A stretch of 15,370 nucleotides of DNA from NCBI GenBank assembly GCA_900758895.1, contig CAAETG010000158.1:1-15370 (forward strand), read 5' to 3'. Of the stretch, positions 1 through 7,771 are shown piece by piece. Made by a program: the position numbers and the translations under genes. Below the pieces are notes generated by a model, which was not told the DNA's origin, made no database searches, and was given only the letters and a program-made list of their open reading frames with translations. The stretch's first letter is position 1. Each line of letters opens with the position of its first letter. The stretch is from Bacilli bacterium. GTDB lineage: Bacteria; Bacillota_I; Bacilli_A; RF39; UBA660.

Positions 1-74
1 GGAGTAATTGTTAGTAACTTATATTCTATTAACATTGGTAAATCTTGTTTCTTTGCTTTTTTATATCTTATCAT
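1..74 (-). CDS. N-terminus of a probable GNAT-family N-acetyltransferase (partial)
   Basis: Only the first 24 codons lie in the window; the rest runs off the left edge. The ATG at 74 is preceded by an AAAGGTGATAT ribosome-binding site and a promoter at 95-123. The peptide begins MIRYKKAKKQDLPMLIEYK. A short beta strand, then K-x-x-D-L-P/E and an amphipathic helix, is the usual opening of GNAT acetyltransferases, which move the acetyl group of acetyl-CoA to an amine. The substrate cannot be told. The family call is inference from this pattern, because the acetyl-CoA-binding motif lies outside the window. Confidence 0.55.
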   Translation of the reverse strand, partial: MIRYKKAKKQDLPMLIEYKLLTIT

Positions 75-94
75 ATATCACCTTTATTATTTTA

Positions 95-123
95 ATTATA
101 ATAGATTTTATTTGTTTTGTACA
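95..123 (-). promoter_or_regulatory. Sigma-A-type promoter of the GNAT-like gene
   Basis: On the minus strand a perfect -10 box TATAAT (100-95) lies 17 bp from a weak -35 TGTACA (123-118). The -35 directly follows the T-tract of the upstream peptidase terminator, so the two transcription units abut without spare sequence. Confidence 0.6.
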
Positions 124-126
124 GAG

Positions 127-151
127 AAAAAAGCATTCGTTTTGAATGCTT
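127..151 (-). terminator. Intrinsic terminator of the ftsE-ftsX-peptidase operon
   Basis: On the minus strand AAGCATTC and GAATGCTT form an 8-bp stem with a 5-base loop, followed by TTTTTT. The 5' arm overlaps the TAA stop codon (152-150) of the M23 peptidase gene. Confidence 0.85.
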
Positions 152-1361
152 AAATAATTCTACTTGACCAACGGAAACCAACATAGTTGTTAAATCCAGG
201 TAAAGTCGTTAATACGTTTGTTGTATGACTGGTTTTTCGGCCTTCCGCGATACCATAGTGGAGATGGGCACCAGTTGTACAAGTATCATATCCACCATAA
301 GCTGAAGAGGTTTGTCTTCCACCACCGACATAACCGATGATTGTATTTTGATCGACAACATCGCCAACACTTACAGTATAACTAAGTAGATGGTAATAAT
401 AATGTGTATAATATTTTCCATCAACATAACTATAAATAAATACTTCATTTCCGCCACATTTTTGACGATAATAAGTAGCTACAACTGTTCCTGCAGCAGC
501 AGCATAAACTGGCGTTCCTTCTGCATTTCCACCTAAGTCTAGAGCATTATGATATCTTCCCCAACGAGAACCAATTAAACTTGTGATTACTCCAGATTGT
601 AGTGGTCTACTCCATCCACCATTAACTGGTACTTCAGAACAAGATGATAAAAGAGTATTATCATTTACATTTTCTTCGCCTAAGTTTTGAATACAAATTT
701 TTCTATTTGTTTCATAATCATCTTTCGCTTGTTCTACTTGAGCATCAATGTCTTGAGCATAACTATCATAATCACTAATATCTTCATAATATTTAGAAAT
801 CGTAGCTTGGTATTCCACAACTTGTTTTTCTAGTGTTTCTTGTTTTTCTGTTAACTCCACTTTTAAGTCTTCATTTTTTTTAATTTCATCTTCGAGATTC
901 TTGGTTGTTTTTTGAATGTAATCACTTATTTGGTTGACTGCTTCTACACGCATAATTAATTCGGTCATACTTGATGCGCCAGAAACATATTCAACATAAG
1001 CATTTTGGCCTTGCATTTGTTGCATATATAATAATACTTTTTCGGCTTCGCCAGTTAAACTGGCAATGTTTTCATTTGACTGGGCAATTGCTTCTTCGGC
1101 AGCATCATATTCATCTTCTGCCAAAGATATTTCTTCGTTTGCTTTATTAATTGCTGCTTCTTGTTCTGCTATTTTATCTTGAGCATTATCTATTTTTTGA
1201 TCATTTTCTTGCTTTTTTGCTAATTTTTCTTCATAATCACGACGCAAATCTCCTAATGTTTCTCCTTGGGCAGCATAAACTTCTGCTGGAGGAAAAATGT
1301 TGATTGTAATCATTAATAACAATATAATTCTTACTGTATAATTTAATATTTTTTTCATCAT
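150..1361 (-). CDS. Secreted coiled-coil M23 peptidoglycan hydrolase, PcsB/CwlO/EnvC type, partner of FtsEX
   Basis: This 403-aa exported murein hydrolase has a signal peptide (residues 1-31: positive start, hydrophobic core, cleavage near VYA-AQ). A long Glu/Lys/Gln-rich coiled coil spans about 35-220. It includes a hinge-like stretch at 120-147 (YVEYVSGASSMTEL then R138) that resembles the regulatory segment of PcsB-like proteins. The C-terminal LytM/M23 domain (about 248-400) has an intact zinc site: H271 and D275 in HNALD, and H366-x-H368 in HLHYG. FtsEX is known to release such enzymes from autoinhibition through the coiled coil; the adjacency supports that role here. The start ATG overlaps the ftsX stop as ATGATG, so translation is coupled; the next ATG (1358) is an equally possible start. 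Four cysteines (223, 241, 302, 361) are unusual for an exported Bacillota protein. Identity as peptidase is firm; the choice of family name (pcsB, cwlO, envC) is not. Confidence 0.9.
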   Translation of the reverse strand: MMKKILNYTVRIILLLMITINIFPPAEVYAAQGETLGDLRRDYEEKLAKKQENDQKIDNAQDKIAEQEAAINKANEEISLAEDEYDAAEEAIAQSNENIASLTGEAEKVLLYMQQMQGQNAYVEYVSGASSMTELIMRVEAVNQISDYIQKTTKNLEDEIKKNEDLKVELTEKQETLEKQVVEYQATISKYYEDISDYDSYAQDIDAQVEQAKDDYETNRKICIQNLGEENVNDNTLLSSCSEVPVNGGWSRPLQSGVITSLIGSRWGRYHNALDLGGNAEGTPVYAAAAGTVVATYYRQKCGGNEVFIYSYVDGKYYTHYYYHLLSYTVSVGDVVDQNTIIGYVGGGRQTSSAYGGYDTCTTGAHLHYGIAEGRKTSHTTNVLTTLPGFNNYVGFRWSSRII

Positions 1362-2275
1362 ATCTTCAAATACTTCCTTACTGCTCTAGCAGAACCAAAC
1401 ATGCCTACGACAGAACCGATTAATAGTAAGATGAGACTTGTTATTAAGACAAATGGCATTGGTCGAACAAGCTCAATGATACTAAATGAGGATGATGAAC
1501 TCACTTGTTCATACATAATTAAGTATCCATAGATCATTACAATAATCGGAATAATAGATCCCAAAACTCCTAAAAGGAATCCTTCAAAAACAAATGGTAA
1601 TTTAATACTCGTATTACTACTTCCAACTAAACGCATAATCTCGATCTCGCTACGTCTAGAAAATATCGTCAATTTAATTGTGTTACTAATTAAAAAGGCA
1701 GTAACAACGATTAAAGCGATTACCATAACAATTGTTACGGTTTGAACAATATCAAATACAGAAATGATATCTTCGACCATACCTTCTCCATAGTTCGCAC
1801 TTTCGACATTTTCTATGTCTCTTATTTCAAGGGCAGTAGGTCGTAAGTCATCAACATTTTCTACCGTTACAATAAAGGAATCTAATAAAGGGTTTTCTTC
1901 TAAATAATCTAATGTTGTATTTAATGTATCAGAATATCCTTGCATTTCAATACGCCATTCTTCTTTACTCTTAGCAGTTACTTCTGCTACCGTAGAAATG
2001 TTATTGATTTCTTTTTCCATTTCTTCTAATCTTTCATCGGTTGTATCTGCATCGGCATATACAACAATTGTAAGTTCTTCCTCTAAATCTTTGGTAATAT
2101 GATTGATATTTGTACTAATAATAATGGCAATTGCTACTAAAACAAGTGTTATCGTTGTACATAAAATACTGGCTATGCTTAAACTAAAATTTCGAAATAC
2201 ACTTTTAAAAGAATCTCTTATACTTCTTACAAATATTCTAAATGCTTTCACTGGCTTTATAACTTCCTTTCTCAT
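1358..2275 (-). CDS. ftsX: Cell division ABC transporter permease-like protein FtsX
   Basis: FtsX is the membrane half of FtsEX, which transmits ATP hydrolysis in the cytoplasm to peptidoglycan hydrolases outside. The 305-aa protein has the family topology: a basic N-terminus (FRIFVRSIRDSFKS), TM1 at about 31-54, an extracellular domain at about 57-170, then three TM segments at about 176-200, 225-252 and 272-297. Length and layout are normal. It lies between ftsE and the M23 peptidase gene. The start is uncertain. ATG 2275 overlaps the end of ftsE by 38 bases with a poor ribosome-binding site (AAGAAG); GTG 2251 has AAGGAAG about 11 bases upstream and removes only eight residues. It ends in TGA overlapping the next ATG. 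Confidence 0.92.
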   Translation of the reverse strand: MRKEVIKPVKAFRIFVRSIRDSFKSVFRNFSLSIASILCTTITLVLVAIAIIISTNINHITKDLEEELTIVVYADADTTDERLEEMEKEINNISTVAEVTAKSKEEWRIEMQGYSDTLNTTLDYLEENPLLDSFIVTVENVDDLRPTALEIRDIENVESANYGEGMVEDIISVFDIVQTVTIVMVIALIVVTAFLISNTIKLTIFSRRSEIEIMRLVGSSNTSIKLPFVFEGFLLGVLGSIIPIIVMIYGYLIMYEQVSSSSSFSIIELVRPMPFVLITSLILLLIGSVVGMFGSARAVRKYLKI

Positions 2276-2939
2276 GATCTTCTTTTAAGACACCACTATC
2301 TAAGACAATGACTCTTTTTTTCATACGATTGACAATTTCTTTATCATGGGTTGCCATAATAATTGTGGTACCTAATTCTTTGTTGATCGTTTCTAATACA
2401 TCCATAATTCCTTTGGAAGTTTTAGGGTCTAAGTTTCCAGTTGGCTCATCGCAAATTAATAATTTTGGATTGTTGACAATTGCTCTAGCAATACATACTC
2501 TTTGTTGTTCTCCTCCAGATAATTCATTTGGAAAGCTTCTTATTTTTTCTTTTAATCCAACATGATCCAAAGCTTTAATTACTTTTGGCCTAATTTCGCT
2601 TCCTTTCATTCCTAAACATTCAAGAGCAAAAGCAACATTTTCATAAACAGTTAATTTAGGTAATAATTTAAAATCTTGGAATACGATTCCTAGTTTTCTT
2701 CTTAATTTATAAACAGTTCGATTACGAAGTTTTCCAACATTAATTCCCCCTATTTCGACAGTTCCTTGCGTTGGTTTTTCTTCCCGATATAACATTTTAA
2801 TTAAAGTAGATTTCCCTGAGCCACTTGCTCCGATAACAAACACAAATTCCCCTTTATTAATGCTGAGCGTTAAATCAGCGATTGCTGCTACACCATTTTT
2901 ATATACTTTGTAACAGTTTTTTATTTCAATGAATCTCAT
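2238..2939 (-). CDS. ftsE: Cell division ATP-binding protein FtsE
   Basis: FtsE is the cytoplasmic ATPase of FtsEX. The 233-aa protein shows every ABC motif: Walker A GASGSGKST (37-45), Q-loop FQDF (87-90), signature LSGGEQQ (140-146), Walker B LLICDE (160-165), D-loop after GNLD and the switch histidine in MATHD (H198). Length is near the family norm, with a short charged tail. The ATG at 2939 has a strong AGGAGGT site five bases upstream and its own promoter, and is the first gene of a three-gene operon. Genes of the LolD/MacB family share these motifs. The immediate FtsX and M23 neighbours make FtsE the best reading. Confidence 0.95.
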   Translation of the reverse strand: MRFIEIKNCYKVYKNGVAAIADLTLSINKGEFVFVIGASGSGKSTLIKMLYREEKPTQGTVEIGGINVGKLRNRTVYKLRRKLGIVFQDFKLLPKLTVYENVAFALECLGMKGSEIRPKVIKALDHVGLKEKIRSFPNELSGGEQQRVCIARAIVNNPKLLICDEPTGNLDPKTSKGIMDVLETINKELGTTIIMATHDKEIVNRMKKRVIVLDSGVLKEDHEKGSYKASESI

Positions 2940-2964
2940 CTGTACCTCCTACTAGTTTAGAATC

Positions 2965-2993
2965 ATTATAACATAATTTTTCCCTTTATTAAA
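2965..2993 (-). promoter_or_regulatory. Promoter of the ftsEX operon
   Basis: The minus strand carries TATAAT (2970-2965) with TTTAAT (2993-2988) 17 bp upstream. The start of transcription would lie about 20 bases before the ftsE ATG. The -10 is perfect and the -35 is weak. Confidence 0.7.
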
Positions 2994-3010
2994 TACTAAA
3001 TAATACCAAA

Positions 3011-3036
3011 ATAAAACTTAGAGCTATGTCTAAGTT
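3011..3036 (-). terminator. Intrinsic terminator after the 201-aa surface protein gene
   Basis: AACTTAG and CTAAGTT form a 7-bp stem around an 8-base loop, followed by TTTATTTT on the minus strand. The first arm overlaps the gene's TAA stop (3037-3035). Confidence 0.75.
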
Positions 3037-3640
3037 AATTTGTTACTGCTCTAAACCCTACTTTGGCACTCAATGAACCATTTAATAAGCTCGTTTGATT
3101 GACATCTGGATCATTACTTAACCAAATATATAGGCGATATCCATCGGTTTCTCCTTTGGAAATTGAAATTCCTTCTTGTAAAGTTAGATTTGTTCCACTT
3201 GTAGCATTTAGAAAATCACCACTTGTAATCATACTTGATCCATCTGCATTATATAACGCCCACTTTACATAATTACTCTTTAAATTATCAGTAATAGTAA
3301 GTTCAGTTAAATATAAGCTGTATGTTGCTTCAGTAGCATCGGCATCACTAGGCAGTGTTACACTAAAAGAAGTATAATCTCCTTCTGTTACTACTTCGGC
3401 ATCATTAATTAGGCCAGCACTATTGGCATTAATAAGTTGAGTGGTTGTAAAATTCATGGTAAGTTCACCGCTTGTGATATTTGTTCCTTGATTACCAGGA
3501 TTTACTTCCTCTACCGTATTTAAATAATAAGCATACGATAAACTTAATCCTATAATAATAATGGATACAACAATAATTAAAGAGCCTAATAAAATTCTTT
3601 TCTTTGAGTTATCTGTATTTGTTTTGTCAACATTTTCCAT
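3035..3640 (-). CDS. Membrane-anchored, beta-rich extracellular protein of unknown function
   Basis: The protein has a short charged cytoplasmic start (KTNTDNSKKR), one strongly hydrophobic segment (about 15-36, ending in LSYAYY), and a Thr/Ser/Asn-rich extracellular domain without cysteine. The domain ends in SLLNGSLSAKVGFRAV. It could be a single-pass anchor or a SipW-type signal peptide cleaved after SYA. The general look recalls small TasA/camelysin-type surface proteins, but I see no diagnostic motif, so this is only a resemblance. I chose ATG 3640, with AGGGTGAG at a normal distance. An in-frame GTG at 3649 would add three residues but uses part of that site. It has its own promoter and terminator, hence is monocistronic. 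A separate surface-type protein ends at 15177. Confidence 0.7.
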   Translation of the reverse strand: MENVDKTNTDNSKKRILLGSLIIVVSIIIIGLSLSYAYYLNTVEEVNPGNQGTNITSGELTMNFTTTQLINANSAGLINDAEVVTEGDYTSFSVTLPSDADATEATYSLYLTELTITDNLKSNYVKWALYNADGSSMITSGDFLNATSGTNLTLQEGISISKGETDGYRLYIWLSNDPDVNQTSLLNGSLSAKVGFRAVTN

Positions 3641-3663
3641 GTGTCTCACCCTATTCTGTTTTC

Positions 3664-3692
3664 ATTATACTAGAAAACGAGGATGAAAGCAA
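3664..3692 (-). promoter_or_regulatory. Promoter of the surface protein gene
   Basis: TATAAT (3669-3664) and TTGCTT (3692-3687) are separated by exactly 17 bp, about 25 bases before the chosen start. This is one of the best consensus promoters in the window. Confidence 0.8.
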
Positions 3693-3706
3693 TACCTTTT
3701 TCAAAG

Positions 3707-3733
3707 AAAAAAGCATCCTAACGAGAATGCTTT
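3707..3733 (-). terminator. Intrinsic terminator embedded in the 3' end of the 122-aa gene
   Basis: AAAGCATTC pairs with GGATGCTTT (9 bp, one G-U) around a 6-base loop that leads into TTTTTT. The 5' arm and loop encode the last residues (KHSR) and the TAG stop of the 122-aa protein, so the terminator is largely inside the gene. Confidence 0.85.
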
Positions 3734-4086
3734 TGTGATTTTGCTTCTTCAATTTGACGATCAAAAAGATCTGCTAATAAAGTAAGATGTCTTGGATGTA
3801 AGAATTCACGAAGACGATTCATGTAATTTCTTTTTCTACGCTCATCTGGTTCTGTAGTTTTGTAATACATAATTGTAAATCTAATTCCATATATGGTAAT
3901 TCTTTCTACAATTTGATTTCTAAGCACATTATCATTTGCAATTTTATCAAAAAGTAAATGATTTGTTCTTTCTAAAGCTGGATCACCATCAATGTCAGCA
4001 GCTAAAGCTACATCAATAGAACCATCAACATATCTTTTAACGTCTGGATAATACTCAAAAGAACGATAATTTCTTTCTTCTGTCAT
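3718..4086 (-). CDS. Unrecognised 122-aa charged cytoplasmic protein
   Basis: I do not recognise the family. The protein has no signal peptide, membrane segment or cysteine. Its first half is acidic with an ALAADIDGDPALERT stretch. The middle predicts a beta strand (ITIYGIRFTIMYY), and the last third is basic and helical (ERRKRNYMNRLREFLHPRH and a Lys/Glu tail). Translation starts at ATG 4086, with GAAGGGGGA nine bases upstream. It follows pheT by about 70 bases but has a consensus promoter of its own just after the pheT stop. I see no terminator in between, so read-through from pheST may add to its expression. The strong promoter and clean terminator argue that it is a real, expressed gene. 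Function unknown. Confidence 0.75.
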   Translation of the reverse strand: MTEERNYRSFEYYPDVKRYVDGSIDVALAADIDGDPALERTNHLLFDKIANDNVLRNQIVERITIYGIRFTIMYYKTTEPDERRKRNYMNRLREFLHPRHLTLLADLFDRQIEEAKSQKHSR

Positions 4087-4120
4087 TTTAAAATTCCCCC
4101 TTCAAAAAATGATATTTGTT

Positions 4121-4149
4121 ATTCTATCATATAAATATTCATTTGTCAA
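4121..4149 (-). promoter_or_regulatory. Strong consensus promoter of the 122-aa gene
   Basis: A perfect -35 TTGACA (4149-4144), a 17-bp spacer and -10 TAGAAT (4126-4121). The -35 lies only six bases past the pheT stop codon. Confidence 0.82.
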
Positions 4150-4155
4150 ATTTTT

Positions 4156-6480
4156 TTATTCAATGATATTTAGGCCATGATCTTTGATGTGTTTTATAAA
4201 TCTTTCTTTAAATGTTTGTAATTCTTTTTGCTCTAATGTTTTATTATCGCTTCCTAGTGTATATCTTATTAAATACTTATTTTCATATACTTCTACTAGA
4301 CGATAACTTCTAATTAGCTTACTCATGAAAGTATCTAGTACTTCTTTTAGATCTTTATACTTCTTATTTTCAAGAATAATTGTATAATCTAGTTCTACTT
4401 CTGGATATTTACTAATTTCTTTAGCGACCATTTTCTCTTCTTTCAAAGCAACATATTTATCAAAATCAATATCTACTGTAACAATACATTTTTTCTTACT
4501 TAATTTATTGGTACAAGTTTTCTTTAAAACATTTAATACACCTATTCGATTATTATCCACATTTATTATTTTTCCTAAAGAATCATCATAATAATCTAGT
4601 TCATTCACATTTTCTGTAAAAGTAACTTCTTTGTTTTTTAACACTTTGAATAAATATTTTACTACGCTTTTAGCTTCTAAATACATATTTTCTAAATTCT
4701 TTTCATGATCTGCTAGAATTATACTTAATACTCTTTTATTCTCGTTATTTTGAATGATGGTGCCAATTTCAAATATTTTGAATTCTCCTCTATTTTTGAA
4801 GTTTTCTTTTACTATACTCATTAAAGATAAACTTAAATCATCTCTTAGAATGTTATTAGTATCTTTTCCTAAAAGCGAAACATTTTTCTTTTCAATATTT
4901 AATTCTTTTAACATTTCAGTATCATACCAGATATAACTATGAACTTCATGCATATCATATTTGGTTGCTAACAATCTTTTTGCTTCATATTCTTCATTAT
5001 AAGTTGTTTCCAATTCTTTTACAGTTAAATCTAGTTTTAATGGTTTTGGTGCAAAATTCTCTAAACCATAAATTCTGGCAATTTCTTCAATTAAATCTTC
5101 TTTTATTTTTATATCTTTTGTTGCTCTAAAAGTAGGAACGACAACATCATAATAATCTTTTTCTACTGTTACTTTGAAGCCTAATTTTTCTAAAATATTT
5201 ACAACGGTTTCATCTTCTAATGTTTTTCCCATATAGATTCCTAATGTATTTTTATCTAACATGATATTTTCTTCTTTTAATACTTTTGGATAAACATCGG
5301 TTAAGTTAGAAGCAATTACCATATCAGGATTTTGTTCTTTTAAAAGATAGGCTAGTCTTTTGATGGCTAAATTAGTCATATTAGGATCTAAACTTTTTTC
5401 ATAACGAGCAGATGCTTCCGTTCTTAGTCCTAGACGAGCGGCACTTCTGCGGATGGATGCGGCATTAAAGCAGGCACTTTCAATAAATACACTAGTTGTA
5501 TCAGGAAGAATTTCACTATCTAGTCCTCCCATCACTCCAGCGATACCAAAATATTCATTCCCATTTTTAATCATCAATGTATCACTAGATAATTTTCTTG
5601 TCTCACCATCAAGAGTTGTGTAAGTATCTTCCTCATTTGCAAGACCTACTTCAATACTTTTTACGACTCTAGCATCAAAAGCATGCATTGGTTGACCAAG
5701 TTCCATCATTAAATAATTGGTTAAATCAACTAGTAGAGAAATGGAACGCATACCAACATAGTATAGAAATATTTGCATATCTAGAGGTGTTTCATTATTT
5801 TTTATGTTTTCGATTTTAAGCCCGGTATAACGGTAACATAAGTTATCATCTTTAATTACGATACTTAAATCTTCTTTGTTATTTGTTATTTCTAAGATAT
5901 CTAGAGGAAGTAACTCGTGATTTGTTATTGCACATATTTCTCTAGCAATTCCATAGTGTCCCCAAAGGTCTGGTCTATTCGTAAGAGATTTATTATCAAT
6001 TTCGACAATGATATCGTCAATAGGTAAATACTTTTTGATATCTTCTCCTACTGGAAAATCATTTGGTAATTCAATAATTCCATCATGATTGTCACTAATT
6101 CCTAATTCGCGCCCACTACAACACATACCATTCGATACAATTCCTCTTAATGGTCTTATTTTAATTTCTGAGCCATCAATATGGCCACCTACTTTGATAT
6201 AAGCTGTTTTTAGCCCTACTCTGACATTGGGAGCTCCACATACTACTTGGATTGGTTCATCTTCACCACAATCGACTTTTAAAACATGCATATGATCACT
6301 ATCAGGATGATCGGCACATTCAACAATTTCAGCGATTACAACATTATCAAATTTGTTACCTTTTACTTCGACATTTTCTACTTCAGCAGTTCTTAGAGTA
6401 AATGTTTCCCAAATATTTAACCAATCAATGTCCTCGGGATTTTTAATGTGACGTTTTAATTTATTACATGATATTAACAT
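4156..6480 (-). CDS. pheT: Phenylalanine--tRNA ligase beta subunit
   Basis: PheT forms the alpha2-beta2 enzyme that charges tRNA-Phe. At 774 aa it is slightly short of the usual 780-810 but has all domains in order. The tRNA-binding OB fold is at about 40-150 (ADHPDSDHMHVLKVDCG; CSGRELG). The B3/B4 editing domain follows at about 215-385 (LVDLTNYLMMELGQPMHAFD and FGIAGVMGG). Next come B5 at about 400-475 (IARIYGLENF at its end), the catalytic-like core, and the C-terminal FDX-ACB anticodon-binding domain at about 680-774 (SKYPEVELDYTIIL; LGSDNKTL). The ATG at 6480 has AGGAGG upstream and follows the pheS stop by 11 bases, so the genes are co-transcribed under the T-box leader. Confidence 0.97.
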   Translation of the reverse strand: MLISCNKLKRHIKNPEDIDWLNIWETFTLRTAEVENVEVKGNKFDNVVIAEIVECADHPDSDHMHVLKVDCGEDEPIQVVCGAPNVRVGLKTAYIKVGGHIDGSEIKIRPLRGIVSNGMCCSGRELGISDNHDGIIELPNDFPVGEDIKKYLPIDDIIVEIDNKSLTNRPDLWGHYGIAREICAITNHELLPLDILEITNNKEDLSIVIKDDNLCYRYTGLKIENIKNNETPLDMQIFLYYVGMRSISLLVDLTNYLMMELGQPMHAFDARVVKSIEVGLANEEDTYTTLDGETRKLSSDTLMIKNGNEYFGIAGVMGGLDSEILPDTTSVFIESACFNAASIRRSAARLGLRTEASARYEKSLDPNMTNLAIKRLAYLLKEQNPDMVIASNLTDVYPKVLKEENIMLDKNTLGIYMGKTLEDETVVNILEKLGFKVTVEKDYYDVVVPTFRATKDIKIKEDLIEEIARIYGLENFAPKPLKLDLTVKELETTYNEEYEAKRLLATKYDMHEVHSYIWYDTEMLKELNIEKKNVSLLGKDTNNILRDDLSLSLMSIVKENFKNRGEFKIFEIGTIIQNNENKRVLSIILADHEKNLENMYLEAKSVVKYLFKVLKNKEVTFTENVNELDYYDDSLGKIINVDNNRIGVLNVLKKTCTNKLSKKKCIVTVDIDFDKYVALKEEKMVAKEISKYPEVELDYTIILENKKYKDLKEVLDTFMSKLIRSYRLVEVYENKYLIRYTLGSDNKTLEQKELQTFKERFIKHIKDHGLNIIE

Positions 6481-6491
6481 AATTTTTCCTC

Positions 6492-7499
6492 CTAATCTAT
6501 TTTAAATTCACTTAAATATCGGATATCACCACTATTTAATACACGAATATCATTAATTTTGTATTTCATCATTGCAAGCCTAGTGAGACCAAATCCAAAG
6601 GCAAAACCGGTATATTCATTTGGATCAATACCACCAGCACGTAAAACGTTTGGATGGATCATACCACTACCGACCATTTCAATCCAACCACTATTCTTAC
6701 AAGTTGGACATCCTTTTCCGCCACAGATTAGACATGACATATCCATTTCATAGCTTGGCTCAGTAAATGGGAAGAAGCCTGGACGTAAGCGAACACGAAC
6801 ATCTTCATGGAATATTTCTTTTAAGAGATTTTGCATTACATATAATAAATTTTCGATTGTAACTCCTTTATCAATGACCATTCCTTCAATTTGAAAGAAA
6901 GTATTTTCATGATTCGCATCTAAATCTTCATTTCTAAATACTCTTCCCGGAGCACAGATACGAAGAGGAGCACCGAAATTTTCCATCGCATGAATTTGAT
7001 TATCACTTGTTTGCGTACGAAGAAGCATACCATTATCTAAAAAGTAAGTATCTTGCATGTCTCTTGCCGGATGATCTTTAGGAACATTTAATGCTTCAAA
7101 ATTATAATATTCTGATTCCATTTCTGGGCCGGTTACAACTGTAAAACCCATTCTTTTTAAAATATCCGTAATTTCTTTACCAATAATCGTAATAGGATGA
7201 AGAGAACCCGTTTCTATTTCATAATCAATGGTACTATCAAAAGTAACATTACTTTTATTTTCCAATTCCTCCAAGCGATCATTGATCATGATTTCCATTT
7301 CTTTTTTAGTATTGTTAATCAAACTTCCATATTTTTTCTTATCTTCAATACTCATATCTTTTAAGCTTGATAAGATACTTGCTATCTCACTTTTTTTGCC
7401 AACATAACTTGATTTGATATTTAAAATATCAGCTTCTTTGGTGGCAGTTGCTAAAACGCTTGTTAATTCTTCTTTTAGTTTTGTTAATTTTTCTTCCAT
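6492..7499 (-). CDS. pheS: Phenylalanine--tRNA ligase alpha subunit
   Basis: PheS is the catalytic subunit that makes phenylalanyl-adenylate and transfers Phe to tRNA. From ATG 7499 it has 335 aa. An N-terminal coiled-coil arm spans about 1-85. The class II core follows, with motif 2 around FRNEDLDANHENTFFQIEG (188-206), the family's cysteine cluster C256/C259/C264/C267 (CLICGGKGCPTC) and motif 3 GFAFGFGLTRLAM (298-310). I prefer 7499 to the in-frame ATG at 7517. AAGGAGG sits eight bases before 7499, whereas the 7517 ATG falls at the end of the leader terminator's T-tract, without a ribosome-binding site, and would put the AAGGAGG inside the coding region. Confidence 0.96.
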   Translation of the reverse strand: MEEKLTKLKEELTSVLATATKEADILNIKSSYVGKKSEIASILSSLKDMSIEDKKKYGSLINNTKKEMEIMINDRLEELENKSNVTFDSTIDYEIETGSLHPITIIGKEITDILKRMGFTVVTGPEMESEYYNFEALNVPKDHPARDMQDTYFLDNGMLLRTQTSDNQIHAMENFGAPLRICAPGRVFRNEDLDANHENTFFQIEGMVIDKGVTIENLLYVMQNLLKEIFHEDVRVRLRPGFFPFTEPSYEMDMSCLICGGKGCPTCKNSGWIEMVGSGMIHPNVLRAGGIDPNEYTGFAFGFGLTRLAMMKYKINDIRVLNSGDIRYLSEFKID

Positions 7500-7517
7500 T
7501 ATTTTTTCCTCCTTCAT

Positions 7518-7733
7518 TAAAAAAAGTTCTAGAACATTGGGACGAATGATTTCGCGGTACCACCCAACTTCTAGAACTTGCTAGCACTTTCTTCGTTTAT
7601 AGCACGACATACTATTAAAACTCCTAAGTTCGAAATTCATAGTTAATCTTAATCTAAAAGTAATTTCAGCCTAGTTACTTTTTCTCTTTTTAAAGAATTA
7701 TTAACTACTACTTAAAACTTCATCAACGTTTAT
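7518..7733 (-). promoter_or_regulatory. T-box riboswitch controlling pheST, Phe (UUC) specifier
   Basis: T-box leaders sense uncharged tRNA and let transcription continue into synthetase genes. On the minus strand the T-box core GGGTGGTACCGCG lies at 7565-7553. The terminator stem pairs AAGTTCTAGAA (7579-7569) and TTGGG with CCCAA and TTCTAGAACTT (7534-7524), followed by a run of T. Upstream, the Stem I region has the GGCTGAAA-type element near 7670. The specifier loop ATGAATTTCGAAC contains TTC at 7634-7632, matching tRNA-Phe and the downstream genes. The discriminator-facing bulge is in the usual place in the T-box sequence. Exact leader ends are inferred from the promoter and the pheS start. 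Confidence 0.95.
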
Positions 7734-7739
7734 GCCATT

Positions 7740-7768
7740 ATTTTATCACTATCTTTTTTAAAATGCAA
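7740..7768 (-). promoter_or_regulatory. Promoter of the pheST T-box operon
   Basis: TTGCAT (7768-7763), 17-bp spacer, TAAAAT (7745-7740). The -35 is only three bases beyond the stop codon of the 354-aa gene. The whole element is nearly repeated at 8860-8887. Confidence 0.8.
7740..7768. repeat. Left copy of a direct repeat flanking the 354-aa gene
   Basis: ATTTTATCAC (7740-7749) and AAATGCAA (7761-7768) recur in the same order at 8860-8869 and 8880-8887, with an 11-base versus a 10-base T-rich spacer. The repeat coincides with a promoter at both sites. Confidence 0.6.
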
Positions 7769-7771
7769 TTC

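Noticed and set aside
2103..2565. Plus-strand open frames opposite ftsX and ftsE
   Set aside because: They are antisense to strongly conserved genes, have no ribosome-binding site or promoter, and their composition is that of reversed membrane or ABC sequence.
7501..7517. pheS start at ATG 7517
   Set aside because: It lies at the end of the terminator T-tract without a ribosome-binding site, while AAGGAGG precedes ATG 7499.
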